The position numbers were made by a program, and so were the translations under genes. A stretch of DNA of 64,000 nt from Carthagonibacter metallireducens (lineage in GTDB: Bacteria; Gemmatimonadota; Gemmatimonadetes; Palauibacterales; Palauibacteraceae), in assembly GCA_023554445.1 (NCBI GenBank), contig JAMJQQ010000119.1, positions 14,237 to 78,236 of the forward strand, given 5' to 3'. Positions within the stretch are counted from its first letter, which is position 1. Each line of letters opens with the position of its first letter. Below, in pieces: positions 1 to 8,991 of the stretch. The notes beneath the pieces are model-generated. The model was not told where the DNA came from. It saw nothing but the letters and a program-made list of their open reading frames with translations, and did not search any database.

Positions 1-941
<941 letters not shown>

Positions 942-952
<11 letters not shown>

Positions 953-2630
953 CAGATCTCCTCGCGGCCGTACCGCTGCCGGCTGCGACAGCGACCGATT
1001 CGAATTCCGGCCGGTAGGGCCGGGTGGGCTGCCTGGGCAGCCGCAGCGTGAAGGTGGTCCCCTTGCCGGGTGCCGAATCGACCAGAATCTCTCCCCCATG
1101 CCGGCGAACGATTCCGAATACGACGGCCAGACCGAGCCCGACACCCTTGGTTTCGTTCTTCGTGCTGAAGAAGGGATCGAAGATGCGGTCCCTGACTTCG
1201 GGTGGAATGCCGGAGCCGATATCCGCTACGCCGAGTCGCACGAAGCGGTCGTCGGTCGGATCGGAACCCGTGGTCAGAGTGAGACTTCCCCCCTCCGGCA
1301 TCGCCTCGATCGCGTTGATCATCAGCGCCAGCAGAGACTGGACGATCTGTTCGCCGTCGCAGACGACTTCGTCGTCCTCGAGGGCCAGGTCCGTCTGGAG
1401 CTCCACCTCGCTGAGCTGCATGTGATGGCCCATCAGGCTGATCGCATGATCGACCAGGGAATGAAGGTGCTCCGGGGCCAGTTCGTGCGTTCCTTCCCGC
1501 GCGTACGTGAGCAGGTCGCGCACGATGTTGCCGCAGCGGACCGACTCCGAACGGATCAGCTCGAGGTTCTCGAGCGTTCTCTCGCGGGCCTCACCCGGCG
1601 GCATCTCCCGCTCCACCTTGCGAGCCACCAGCCGCGAACAGGTAAGGATCCCGGAGAGCGGATTGTTCAGCTCGTGGGCGACGGTCGCCGCCATCTTGCC
1701 CAGTGAAGAGGTCTTTTCCACCTGCACCATCTGTTTGTGTATCGCAGCCAGTTCCTGCGTCTTGTCTCGTACCCTCTCGGCGAGAGTGTCGGACCAGTGC
1801 CTGAGTTCGTCGTTCGCCTGCTTCAGACTGCCGGCCATTCGATTGAAGGAGTCCGCCAGCTGTCCGAGCTCGTCGGTTCGTTCCTCGGGAATACGGATGT
1901 CGAGGTCGCCGGCCGCCAGCGCCTCCGTACCCTTGATCAACTGGCGAGTGGGCTGGTGCACACCACGGTGTACGATGAAGGCCAGGGCGGCTCCTAGCAG
2001 CAGGGCGATTGCCACTCCGATCGCGAGACTGGATCGCTCCGCCCGGAGCATCGCCGCATCCGTCTTGGCGAGGGACATCTGGACATCCAGTACGCCGAGC
2101 ACCGTGTCATCCTGGTCATGCACGTGGCAGGCATCGGCACATCCCTGACGGTTCCGGATCGGCGTAATCAGTCGCAGTACTCGAAAGCCGGCTTCGTGCA
2201 CGTGGATCTGGGAGAGATCCTCGATGCTGGGTGACGAAAGTGGGAGCTCCGTCTCATGGCAGGCGAAACACGCCTCCGCCTGCATGTCGACGCGGGTACC
2301 GAGCTCAGCCGAGTCTGAGGAGAACGCGACTTCTCCTCGCTTGTTGTAGATCCGGACTCCGACGACGTCCGGCCCCTCACCGAGGCTGCGAATCGCGTCG
2401 TTGATGTGCTGCCGGTTGTTCTCGGCCATCTCGGTGAGGAGGCTTCCCTCGAGGAAGGTGCTCGCCCGCTCCGCTCCGGAGAGCACCTCCTCCTGCACCA
2501 CTCGCGTCCGAATCCAGTTGGCGATCTGGTGATTGCCGAGCAGAATCAGCAGTACGGCGCCGAGGAGCACGACGAAGAGGCGAGCGCTCAGGGACGAGCG
2601 GATTCTCGTGGGCCAGGACGAGGAGGCCAT
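942..2630 (-). CDS. Membrane sensor histidine kinase with periplasmic haem-type motifs
   Basis: Sensor kinase of 562 aa, the likely partner of the downstream sigma-54 activator. Membrane segments at about 17-33 and 200-221 bracket a periplasmic domain of roughly 165 residues. This domain has a CxxCH motif (C121, C124, H125) and a Cx3CH motif (C164, C168, H169), the latter followed by a VLGVLDVQMSL stretch. C-terminal to the second helix are a HAMP domain (about 222-275), a HisKA domain with phospho-acceptor H319 in VAHELNNPLSG, and a HATPase domain with an N box around NAIEAMPEGG and DIGSGIPP. The Cys-His motifs suggest covalent haem and therefore redox or gas sensing, which fits the adjacent electron-transfer genes. 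Haem attachment at the Cx3CH site is unproven. It lies 150 bp downstream of the third GcvH-like gene. Confidence 0.9.
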
Positions 2631-2780
2631 GTGAGTCCTCTGTGTTTCGTAGGGGCCTGCCGCACCCGGGTCCGGTTGGCGCGGAGCGGGGCCCTCCGAC
2701 GACCGCTCAGCGCAGCAGAATACGTGCCGAAGTCCAGCGGACGGGACTGACGCGGGAAGGTGCCTGCGTTTCCCTCGAGC

Positions 2781-3566
2781 TCAGAACAGGGCGTCGATCA
2801 TGGCGGCGAAGCGGTCCGGTCCGAGTACTCTCTCGAGATCCAGCTGTGGCTCCCCTCCATCGGCCATGACGGCACCCAGCTGGAGGCGATCCGAATCGAG
2901 CGCGCCGCGGATGTGACTCTTCAGGATTCGAAGCCTGCGCAGGTGCCAGATCAGCGCATCTTCTCCCCGGAACAGTCTCGGCACCTCGGAAGGCCGAACC
3001 GCCGCTCGGACGCGAAACAGCCAATTGTCGCGTCCATCCACGTGTCCCGACCCTCCGATCTCGTCCACCAGCGGTTCGTTGACCTCCGTAACGGTGCCTC
3101 CTACCGGAAGACGAATGGGGATCGCCCGCTCCGACCGAAGCAGCCAGCCGCACGTCTCGCCCTCTTCGAAGCTGACTCCGGTGCGAGGTGCGACGATTTC
3201 CTCGACGGGCTCCAGTATCCTCCAGACGCAGCCGACCAGGCCGACTTCGAGCTCGTTGGAATCGCCTGCTGGACGAGCCCACACACCGTCTCCTCCGTAC
3301 CAACGACCGAGGTCCAGGCGACAGCCGGCCAGGAGTTGCGAGACAAACTGGCCCACTTCGGCCTCCAGACGCCGCTGAGTCTGGGACAGATTCGGACACC
3401 GCACCGCCGACTCATCGTCGATTGCGTGACCTCCGGAGAGGGCGTGATAGAGCTCACAGCTGTCACAATCGTATTCCCGGTCGCACGGATGCATACCGAG
3501 CACCCCCGCCAGTGACCACACGCACGGGAGCTCCGAATTCGGATTCGCAGATTCGCTTCGATTCAT
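2781..3566 (-). CDS. GcvH-like domain protein with N-terminal Cys motif (third paralogue)
   Basis: Soluble protein of 261 aa with a glycine-cleavage-H-like fold in its middle (about 90-195) but no membrane segment. The N terminus carries C15 and then CDREYDCDSC, a C-x5-C-x2-C cluster that could bind a metal or an Fe-S centre. In the H-protein core, the position of the lipoyl lysine is Glu (RSERAIPIRLPVGG), so it cannot be lipoylated at the normal site. The C terminus has the MADGGEP motif shared with the two other GcvH-like proteins of this locus. Its position next to HybA/HybB-like genes and the sensor kinase suggests a role in that membrane complex rather than in glycine cleavage. No gcvT or gcvP is present in the window. 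The molecular function is unknown. Confidence 0.8.
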   Translation of the reverse strand: MNRSESANPNSELPCVWSLAGVLGMHPCDREYDCDSCELYHALSGGHAIDDESAVRCPNLSQTQRRLEAEVGQFVSQLLAGCRLDLGRWYGGDGVWARPAGDSNELEVGLVGCVWRILEPVEEIVAPRTGVSFEEGETCGWLLRSERAIPIRLPVGGTVTEVNEPLVDEIGGSGHVDGRDNWLFRVRAAVRPSEVPRLFRGEDALIWHLRRLRILKSHIRGALDSDRLQLGAVMADGGEPQLDLERVLGPDRFAAMIDALF

Positions 3567-3617
3567 CGGTCCCCCCTCGCCTGCTGGGACGATCGGACGA
3601 CTCAGCCGGTGCGCTTC

Positions 3618-4373
3618 TCAAGCCTTTACGTTCTCGTCTTCCGCGACATCCATCGGGGAGACGAGCAGGAAGCTGCGCACGATCTCCTCCCAGTCCTCGG
3701 GGGCGAGAGTTCGTGCCAGTCCAAATCGGGGCTCTCCTCCGTCGGCCAGTACGGCCCCGAGCGCGCTTTCCGGCGCGCTGACTGCGAGCCCCTGGAGCGA
3801 CCGCTCCGCCATTTCCGCCCACGAGCGAGCCAGGCTGCCGGTGAGGAGGTTTCGACGCACAGGCTCGATGGAAGGAACACGCACCCTCATCAACCAGCCA
3901 TCGCCATACGGGTCTCGACTCGCCGTCGAGGGCTCGTCGATCACCCGATCATTGAGCTGAACCACCTCCCCGTCGACCGGCGAGACCATCGGCAGTTCCC
4001 GCCCCCCGGCGGTAATCGTCCATGCCGGTCCGCCCGCACTCAGCCGTGTGCCTTCGGGCGGTAGCTGAATCCGGTCGGGCGGGCCGATCAGACGGCGCGC
4101 AAAATCGTCCCAGCCGATCACGACCTCTCCGTCGCTTCCTGCCATGCGGGCCCAGGAGTGCCCCGGGTGAAAGAACACACCGTTGCCCGGAAGAGCGACC
4201 CCACGGAGAAGGCTTCTCCAGTCCGCCTCCCTCTCCCGATGTGACTCGGACACCGCAACTTTCGGCGCCCGAATGAGTTGCCAGGCGACGGTGAGGAGCA
4301 GCAGGAAGCTGATGACGACGATGTATTCGATGCCCTTCGTTCCGAACAGCTCGGGCTGAACCATGGCGTACAT
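3618..4373 (-). CDS. Membrane-anchored GcvH-like protein (second paralogue)
   Basis: Protein of 251 aa with one N-terminal membrane helix (about 15-34) followed by an H-protein-like domain. The segments HPGHSWARM, SPVDGEVVQLND and DPYGDGWLM align clearly with the H-protein core. The canonical lipoyl-Lys position is Gly (ITAGGRELPMVSP), so the swinging-arm cofactor should be absent. A C-terminal extension carries VLADGGEPRFGL, the motif common to the three paralogues. The gene starts 19 bp after the NrfD-type gene ends and lies 51 bp before the third paralogue, so it belongs to one transcription unit. The topology predicts a membrane-tethered domain, but its side of the membrane cannot be decided from sequence alone. 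The family assignment is good and the function unknown. Confidence 0.82.
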   Translation of the reverse strand: MYAMVQPELFGTKGIEYIVVISFLLLLTVAWQLIRAPKVAVSESHREREADWRSLLRGVALPGNGVFFHPGHSWARMAGSDGEVVIGWDDFARRLIGPPDRIQLPPEGTRLSAGGPAWTITAGGRELPMVSPVDGEVVQLNDRVIDEPSTASRDPYGDGWLMRVRVPSIEPVRRNLLTGSLARSWAEMAERSLQGLAVSAPESALGAVLADGGEPRFGLARTLAPEDWEEIVRSFLLVSPMDVAEDENVKA

Positions 4374-4392
4374 GGCGAAGCGTCCTTTCCGT

Positions 4393-5652
4393 TCACGCCG
4401 CCGTGGCGGCAGAGGCGTCCGCGGGTCGTCCTTCCTGCGGCCGAACGTGGAAGTCCAGCACCGGCATCCGGTTGATGACCCATCGGAACACCCAGATCTC
4501 GGCGGATATCACACCCAGCGTAACTACGATCTCCTGCCACGACGGTACGTATCGGACAGGCGCATTCCACTGGAACCCGATGACCGTGACGTTCAGTCGA
4601 TTGATGATGATCCCGACCAGCGTGAGAACCGCGGCCGATTTGATCCACCGCGTGTCCCTGCGACGAGCGCCGACCAAGAAGAGCACCGCCGGCAACGCGA
4701 CGAGCCCGACGATTTCGAGGAGGTACCAGGCGCCCCAGCCCGTGCCCATCCATGCGGCCCTGCCCTGGTGCACGAAAGTGATCACCTGGACGCCGAGATA
4801 CGCGAACATCGTCCCGGCACAGATGCGTGAGAGTCCGATCAGGATTCCATCGTGCCCCTCGCGCAACGGCTGGCCCAGCCGATCCCGAAACACCTTGTGG
4901 GTGATCGTTCCCTCGAAGATCACCATGGAGAGTCCGGCGAAGATGCTGGAGACCAGGAAGAGAATCGGGATGAACTCCGAGTACCAGAGGGGGTGAATCT
5001 TCGTCTCGGCCATCAGGTAGAGCGCTCCGAGCCCCGACTGGTGCAGGGTCGAAAGCGTGATACCCAGCACCACCGCACCCAGGGTCAGAGCGTGAAGGCG
5101 CTTTCGAAGCTTCGGCCAACCGGCCCATTCGGCGATCACCGGTGAGAACTCCACCAGCTCCGCCGTCATGTAGAGGAGGAAATGCCAGGCGACCAGGAAT
5201 AGAACCGAGCTCACCCCGAAGGAATTGCCGATGATCGGGTTGATCACGTTCCATGGACGACCCAGGTCCAGGAGAAGGGCTCCGGCGTAGAAGACGTACG
5301 CGAGGAAGCCGTTGAGAACGGTCACCCGAACGATCGGCTCGTATTTCTCGAGGCGCAGAATGTAGACCATGAAGGTGATGACATAGGCGCCGCCCGCGAG
5401 AGCGACCCCTGTAACCACGTCGAATCCGATCCACAGCCCCCACGGAACATCCTGAGACAGATTCGTTATCGTGCCCAGTCCTCCCGCGAACCGGATCGTC
5501 AGGAGCACGATCGTCACCAGGATCAGGGCTCCCGTCACGATGTTGAACGGGGTCAGCACCGGCCCCCTGGGCTTGAGCTCACCGAGCAGGAAGCGACCGA
5601 ATCCACGGATTCCGCCGGAAGGTCGTGTCTGGAGCGAAGTAATCGTCGCCAC
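4393..5652 (-). CDS. HybB/NrfD-family integral membrane quinone-reactive subunit
   Basis: Polytopic membrane protein of 419 aa with about nine to ten hydrophobic helices, matching the NrfD/PsrC/HybB superfamily. These subunits exchange electrons and protons with the quinone pool. The STLHQSGLGALYL stretch around residue 210 is a typical HybB signature. The gene begins 1 bp after the stop of the four-cluster ferredoxin gene, the normal HybA-HybB pairing. No hydrogenase, molybdopterin oxidoreductase or multihaem nitrite reductase gene is found in the window, so the electron donor or acceptor is not visible here. The neighbouring GcvH-like proteins are candidates for accessory subunits (inference). 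Confidence 0.9.
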   Translation of the reverse strand: MATITSLQTRPSGGIRGFGRFLLGELKPRGPVLTPFNIVTGALILVTIVLLTIRFAGGLGTITNLSQDVPWGLWIGFDVVTGVALAGGAYVITFMVYILRLEKYEPIVRVTVLNGFLAYVFYAGALLLDLGRPWNVINPIIGNSFGVSSVLFLVAWHFLLYMTAELVEFSPVIAEWAGWPKLRKRLHALTLGAVVLGITLSTLHQSGLGALYLMAETKIHPLWYSEFIPILFLVSSIFAGLSMVIFEGTITHKVFRDRLGQPLREGHDGILIGLSRICAGTMFAYLGVQVITFVHQGRAAWMGTGWGAWYLLEIVGLVALPAVLFLVGARRRDTRWIKSAAVLTLVGIIINRLNVTVIGFQWNAPVRYVPSWQEIVVTLGVISAEIWVFRWVINRMPVLDFHVRPQEGRPADASAATAA

Positions 5653-5653
5653 G

Positions 5654-6550
5654 CTACACCTCCTCTCGCGTGTCGTCGCCCGAACGCCGTGTCGCCTCGC
5701 TGATCCCCAGAAGGAGAGGCGGTACGAGGGTGATCACGAAGGGAACCGCGTAGAGGAATTCTTTGGTGAGCGCCGGGACCGGCTCCACGCCGACGTCCGA
5801 TCGCAGTCCGATCTCCTCGAAGGGAACCGCGGAGAGGTAGAGCCAGCTCGTTCCACCGACTTCGTGCTCACCCCAGACTCGATGGACGTACTTGTCGGGC
5901 TCCGACCATATTCTCTTGTGGCCTTCCTCGAGCATCTCCGCCCGGGTTCCGAATTGTGTCGCCCCGGCCGGACAGCCCTCCACGCAGGCGGGGACTTCGC
6001 CCTCGTCCAGACGCGCGAAGCACATCTGACACTTCCTGATCCTGGGGTTCGCGCTGAAGTACTCGAACTTCGGCACGTCGAAGGGACAGGAGACCATGCA
6101 GTACCGGCACCCCATGCACTTGTCCGCTCGCCAGACCACAGGACCCTCAGAGGTCTTGTGCATGGCCTGAGTCAGGCAGGCCGAGGCACAGGCCGGTGTC
6201 AGGCAGTGGAAGCACTGCGTCTTGACGCTGACTGTCCCCTTCGAGGTTTCGTACTGGTTCACGACGGTGAAGCGCGTGTCATCCGTCCGTCGCCGTGCGG
6301 AGAAGTCCACCTTCGGCTCAGGTTCCGGCAGATCGTTCTGGTTCGCGCAGGCGAGCTCGCACATGCGGCAACCCATGCACTTGGTCGTGTCCACGAGCAC
6401 CGCCATGGGCTCGGCTGCCGGGTCGGTCGTCGCCTCCGGTAGAGATGTGGCCGCTCGTGCGACCTTCGAGTGCCCTCGCAGATCGCGGCCGACGGCCACT
6501 GATCCGCCCAGGACACACAACGACCGAACGACATCTCGTCTCTTCATCAC
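5654..6550 (-). CDS. HybA-like four-cluster ferredoxin subunit with C-terminal membrane anchor
   Basis: Electron-transfer subunit of 298 aa. An N-terminal twin-arginine-like stretch (KRRDVVRSL then a hydrophobic segment) suggests Tat export. Sixteen cysteines form four [4Fe-4S] sites: C58/61/64/68, C113/116/121/125, C145/148/151/155 and C174/177/189/193. A hydrophobic helix near 263-285 (FLYAVPFVITLVPPLLLGI) anchors the C terminus, as in HybA. The start is preceded by a purine-rich GGGGG site. The NrfD-type gene follows immediately, so the two products probably form one quinone-linked module. The catalytic partner is not encoded nearby. Confidence 0.92.
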   Translation of the reverse strand: MMKRRDVVRSLCVLGGSVAVGRDLRGHSKVARAATSLPEATTDPAAEPMAVLVDTTKCMGCRMCELACANQNDLPEPEPKVDFSARRRTDDTRFTVVNQYETSKGTVSVKTQCFHCLTPACASACLTQAMHKTSEGPVVWRADKCMGCRYCMVSCPFDVPKFEYFSANPRIRKCQMCFARLDEGEVPACVEGCPAGATQFGTRAEMLEEGHKRIWSEPDKYVHRVWGEHEVGGTSWLYLSAVPFEEIGLRSDVGVEPVPALTKEFLYAVPFVITLVPPLLLGISEATRRSGDDTREEV

Positions 6551-6583
6551 AGCCCCCTTATCGATCAGGGCGTAGCGGATCGA

Positions 6584-6625
6584 GGGCGGATGCCGGAATC
6601 AGGAGGAGCGTCCCGGATTCCGCCC
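6584..6625 (-). other. Intercistronic hairpin between two genes of the respiratory locus
   Basis: The arms CGGAATC and GATTCCG pair perfectly around a 15-nt loop, and an overlapping pair GGGCGGA/TCCGCCC offers a second fold. There is no T-run. It may stabilise mRNA or attenuate transcription between the first GcvH-like gene and the ferredoxin gene. This is inference from symmetry only. Confidence 0.35.
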
Positions 6626-6636
6626 GCATCCGAAGG

Positions 6637-7317
6637 TCAGGTGTGGAGAAAGCGGGCCTCGAATTCGGACCAGGCGTCGGCATCGAGTTCCGCCAGAGCG
6701 CCAACCGGTACCTCGCCTCCATCAGCGAGGGCCAGGCCCACCTCACCGTCGGCCAGGGCTCGCTGCAGGTATTCCCTGATTCTTCCGTAGCGGTCGCCTG
6801 CCCACTCCGTCGCAGGCGTTCCGATCATCCAGGAGGGCACGTCAAGCGCGAGGTCATCCGGCTGCACGCGGTACAACCAGGCACGATCGAGCGAATCGGC
6901 CTCATGGTCGGTCAGGCTCCCCGACGCAAATCGATTGCGTGCGGTGATCTTGCCACTGAGAGGTGCCCGGACCCGAGCTGACTTGTCGCCCGTACCTATT
7001 TCGAGGATCGGATCGCCGCGATCGAAGTGCTGGCCCGGCTCCGCGAGCGAGTACCGGGTCTGCTCCCCGACGAGGCCCTGGAGCATCGGGTGTACGCCGA
7101 CTTCGACCGTTCCATCGGGAACGACGCGACTCCAGGTGAAGCCATTCTGGAGGAATATTCCCTCCGGTACCGATCCCACCCAATCCGTGAGCGGAGCCGG
7201 TCCCACACGAGCGCCGCCGGATTGCACCTCCAGCCGAGCGCGGCGAGGTCGCTCGATGAGGAGGTGATACCCTCCCAGCGCGACGACCACGGTCATAAGA
7301 AAGGCTGCCGCAAGCAT
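6637..7317 (-). CDS. Membrane-anchored GcvH-like protein (first paralogue, head of the locus)
   Basis: Protein of 226 aa with an N-terminal membrane helix (about 2-18) and an H-protein-like domain. FTWSRVVPDGTVEVGV, RAPLSGKITARN and RAWLYRVQPDD match the core strands. The lipoyl-Lys position is Asp in TGDKSARVRAPLSG; a Lys sits one residue later, out of register. The C terminus repeats the LADGGE motif seen in both paralogues downstream. A strong ribosome site (GGGGAGGAG) precedes the ATG. It is the first gene after the candidate sigma-54 promoter. The tandem paralogy suggests a multi-subunit role for this domain in the HybA/HybB-like complex, not in glycine catabolism. Confidence 0.82.
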   Translation of the reverse strand: MLAAAFLMTVVVALGGYHLLIERPRRARLEVQSGGARVGPAPLTDWVGSVPEGIFLQNGFTWSRVVPDGTVEVGVHPMLQGLVGEQTRYSLAEPGQHFDRGDPILEIGTGDKSARVRAPLSGKITARNRFASGSLTDHEADSLDRAWLYRVQPDDLALDVPSWMIGTPATEWAGDRYGRIREYLQRALADGEVGLALADGGEVPVGALAELDADAWSEFEARFLHT

Positions 7318-7409
7318 GGTCTCCTCCCCTCTGATTCAATTCCGCCGGTCACCGCGCTCTTCGTCGTTTGGTCGCGCGGTCAACAGATCCGACAGTTGCG
7401 GAGGTGAGT

Positions 7410-7425
7410 GGCAAGAGGGGGGCCG
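7410..7425 (-). promoter_or_regulatory. Candidate sigma-54 (-24/-12) promoter
   Basis: The minus strand reads CGGCCCCCCTCTTGCC: GG and GC dinucleotides with the required 10-nt gap, three of four bases of the -24 TGGC and a perfect -12 TTGC. Transcription would start near 7400, leaving a leader of about 80 nt to the ATG at 7317. The operon ends with a sigma-54 activator gene, which supports the call. GC-rich background lowers certainty. Confidence 0.45.
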
Positions 7426-7542
7426 CACGGACAGAGTGTGCGGTGAGAGCTGGTAAGTCACCTACTGTTGGACCTTTACAATGCTCGAGATCGGCGGCGA
7501 TGGGCAAGGACGTCAACAGGCTTTGTCGAATTATCCTACAGC

Positions 7543-7559
7543 CGGGTTGCCGCAATCCG
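7543..7559. promoter_or_regulatory. 17-bp dyad, possible upstream activator site
   Basis: CGGGTTGC and GCAATCCG flank one central base, a near-perfect inverted repeat with one mismatch. It lies about 120-150 bp upstream of the candidate -24/-12 element, the usual enhancer distance for sigma-54 activators. Only one copy was found. The binding factor is inferred. Confidence 0.35.
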
Positions 7560-7805
7560 TTCAAACTCGCCACGAAGCCCTTGAATTCAGCCACGCCCAG
7601 TTGTGGGATACTTCACCAGCCGTATGTGGAGGATTCCGACACCTGACAGGCAGGCCGGGCGACATGTCCGGGGAACCGAAACCGCCACATGCATGGCTGC
7701 CATCCCCTCTATCTGAGGACCATTGCGCGTTGCTGCCGGCAAGGCGCACTTTCGGCCGACACGACTCGGAGGCAAGCCGGACTTCCTTCTATCCGGTTAC
7801 ACGGG

Positions 7806-8978
7806 TTGACTGAGACGACGACCATACCGGAGCCGCGTGAACGTGGCCCCCTGGACCATCCCCTGGTTCGGGCGGCCCTGGTACTTCTGTTGCTCTACGT
7901 CTTTCTCGTCGGAGTCAACGGTCTCGGAGACGGATTCAAGTCGCTGGGAGCCGGGCTGCTCGACTCCTTCTTCCGTGCCACCGAGAATCCCTTCATGGGG
8001 CTGATGGTCGGAGTTCTCGCAACGACCCTGGTGCAGAGCTCCTCTGTATCGACTTCCCTGATCGTTGGCCTCGTGGCGGCCCCGGCGAATCCTCTCCCGC
8101 TGGCCAACGCCATCCCGATGGTCATGGGCGCCAACATCGGGACGACCGTGACGAACACCCTCGTCTCGATGGCTCACATGGGACGCCGTCAGGAATTCGA
8201 ACGGGCATTCGCCGTGGCCACGTGCCACGACTTCTTCAACTTCCTGGCGGTAGCGATCTTCCTCCCGCTGGAGATGGCGACCGGCTACCTGCAGAAGTCG
8301 GCGACCTGGCTGTCCGGGAAGCTGACGGGCATCGGGGGCGTCGAATACGACAGTCCGTTGAAGGGAGCTCTGAAGGCTACCGTCGCACCCATCAAGGATG
8401 TGCTTCAGGCCATCCTGCCGACCGATCGCCTGGCGGCCGTGGCGCTGATTCTGGTCTCCGGCCTCCTGATTTACCTGGCCCTGATGCTGCTCGTGAAGAC
8501 CATGCGCAGCTTCATGCAGGCCCGGGTAGAGACGATCGTGTCCCGTGGCCTGTACAAGGCGCCGGCCTTCGCGATCGTCGTCGGGATCGTGGTCACCGTC
8601 ATGGTGCAGTCGAGCTCGATCACGACGTCGCTCCTCGTGCCCCTCGCTGGAGCCGGCCTGATCACCCTCGAGCAGGCCTTCCCGATCACCATTGGCGCCA
8701 ACATCGGTACGACCATCACGGCCGCTCTCGCGGCACTTGCGGCGACCGGCCCGAACGCGCGGTGGGGGATCACGATCGCCCTCGTTCACTTCCTGTTCAA
8801 CCTCTCGGCGACTCTCTTCATTTACCCGATTCCGAGGATCCGGGAGATCCCGCTGAACGCCGCGAGGAAGCTGGCGTCCATTGCGGTGGAATCGCGCAGG
8901 TGGGCGCTGATTTACGTGCTCGCATTGTTCTACGGAGTGCCGCTGCTGTTCGCGGGGCTCAATCACCTACTCAACTGA
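7806..8978 (+). CDS. Na+/phosphate symporter family protein
   Basis: Inner-membrane transporter of the Na/Pi-cotransporter (NptA/YjbB-like) family, about 390 aa from the chosen TTG. Two inverted-repeat units each carry the QSSS signature (about residues 77-80 and 268-271) followed by a GANIGTT element. Between them lies a longer hydrophilic loop. The chosen TTG has no strong ribosome site; the only upstream in-frame ATG (7689) adds 39 residues of unlikely composition, so the start is uncertain. A PhoU-domain gene follows 13 bp downstream, a frequent pairing in which PhoU modulates phosphate flux. Substrate is phosphate by family; direction of transport is not determined. Confidence 0.85.
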   Translation: MTETTTIPEPRERGPLDHPLVRAALVLLLLYVFLVGVNGLGDGFKSLGAGLLDSFFRATENPFMGLMVGVLATTLVQSSSVSTSLIVGLVAAPANPLPLANAIPMVMGANIGTTVTNTLVSMAHMGRRQEFERAFAVATCHDFFNFLAVAIFLPLEMATGYLQKSATWLSGKLTGIGGVEYDSPLKGALKATVAPIKDVLQAILPTDRLAAVALILVSGLLIYLALMLLVKTMRSFMQARVETIVSRGLYKAPAFAIVVGIVVTVMVQSSSITTSLLVPLAGAGLITLEQAFPITIGANIGTTITAALAALAATGPNARWGITIALVHFLFNLSATLFIYPIPRIREIPLNAARKLASIAVESRRWALIYVLALFYGVPLLFAGLNHLLN

Positions 8979-8991
8979 AGCCGGGGACAGC

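Larger units (their letters stand above)
7318..7805. other. Long divergent intergenic region
   Basis: About 490 bp between the GcvH-like operon (minus) and the phosphate symporter (plus). Short open frames here lack family features and ribosome sites. It holds a candidate -24/-12 element and a 17-bp dyad, listed separately. No Pho box or riboswitch was recognised. An upstream in-frame ATG at 7689 could extend the symporter, but the added residues look non-coding. Confidence 0.6.

Noticed and set aside
7318..7688. Possible selenoprotein or small gene in the long intergenic gap
   Set aside because: No frame with ribosome site, family motif or TGA-read extension was convincing.
7797..8966. Minus-strand open frame of 389 codons opposite the phosphate symporter
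   Set aside because: Rich in Arg, Glu and His with no motif; it mirrors the symporter in the opposite strand.
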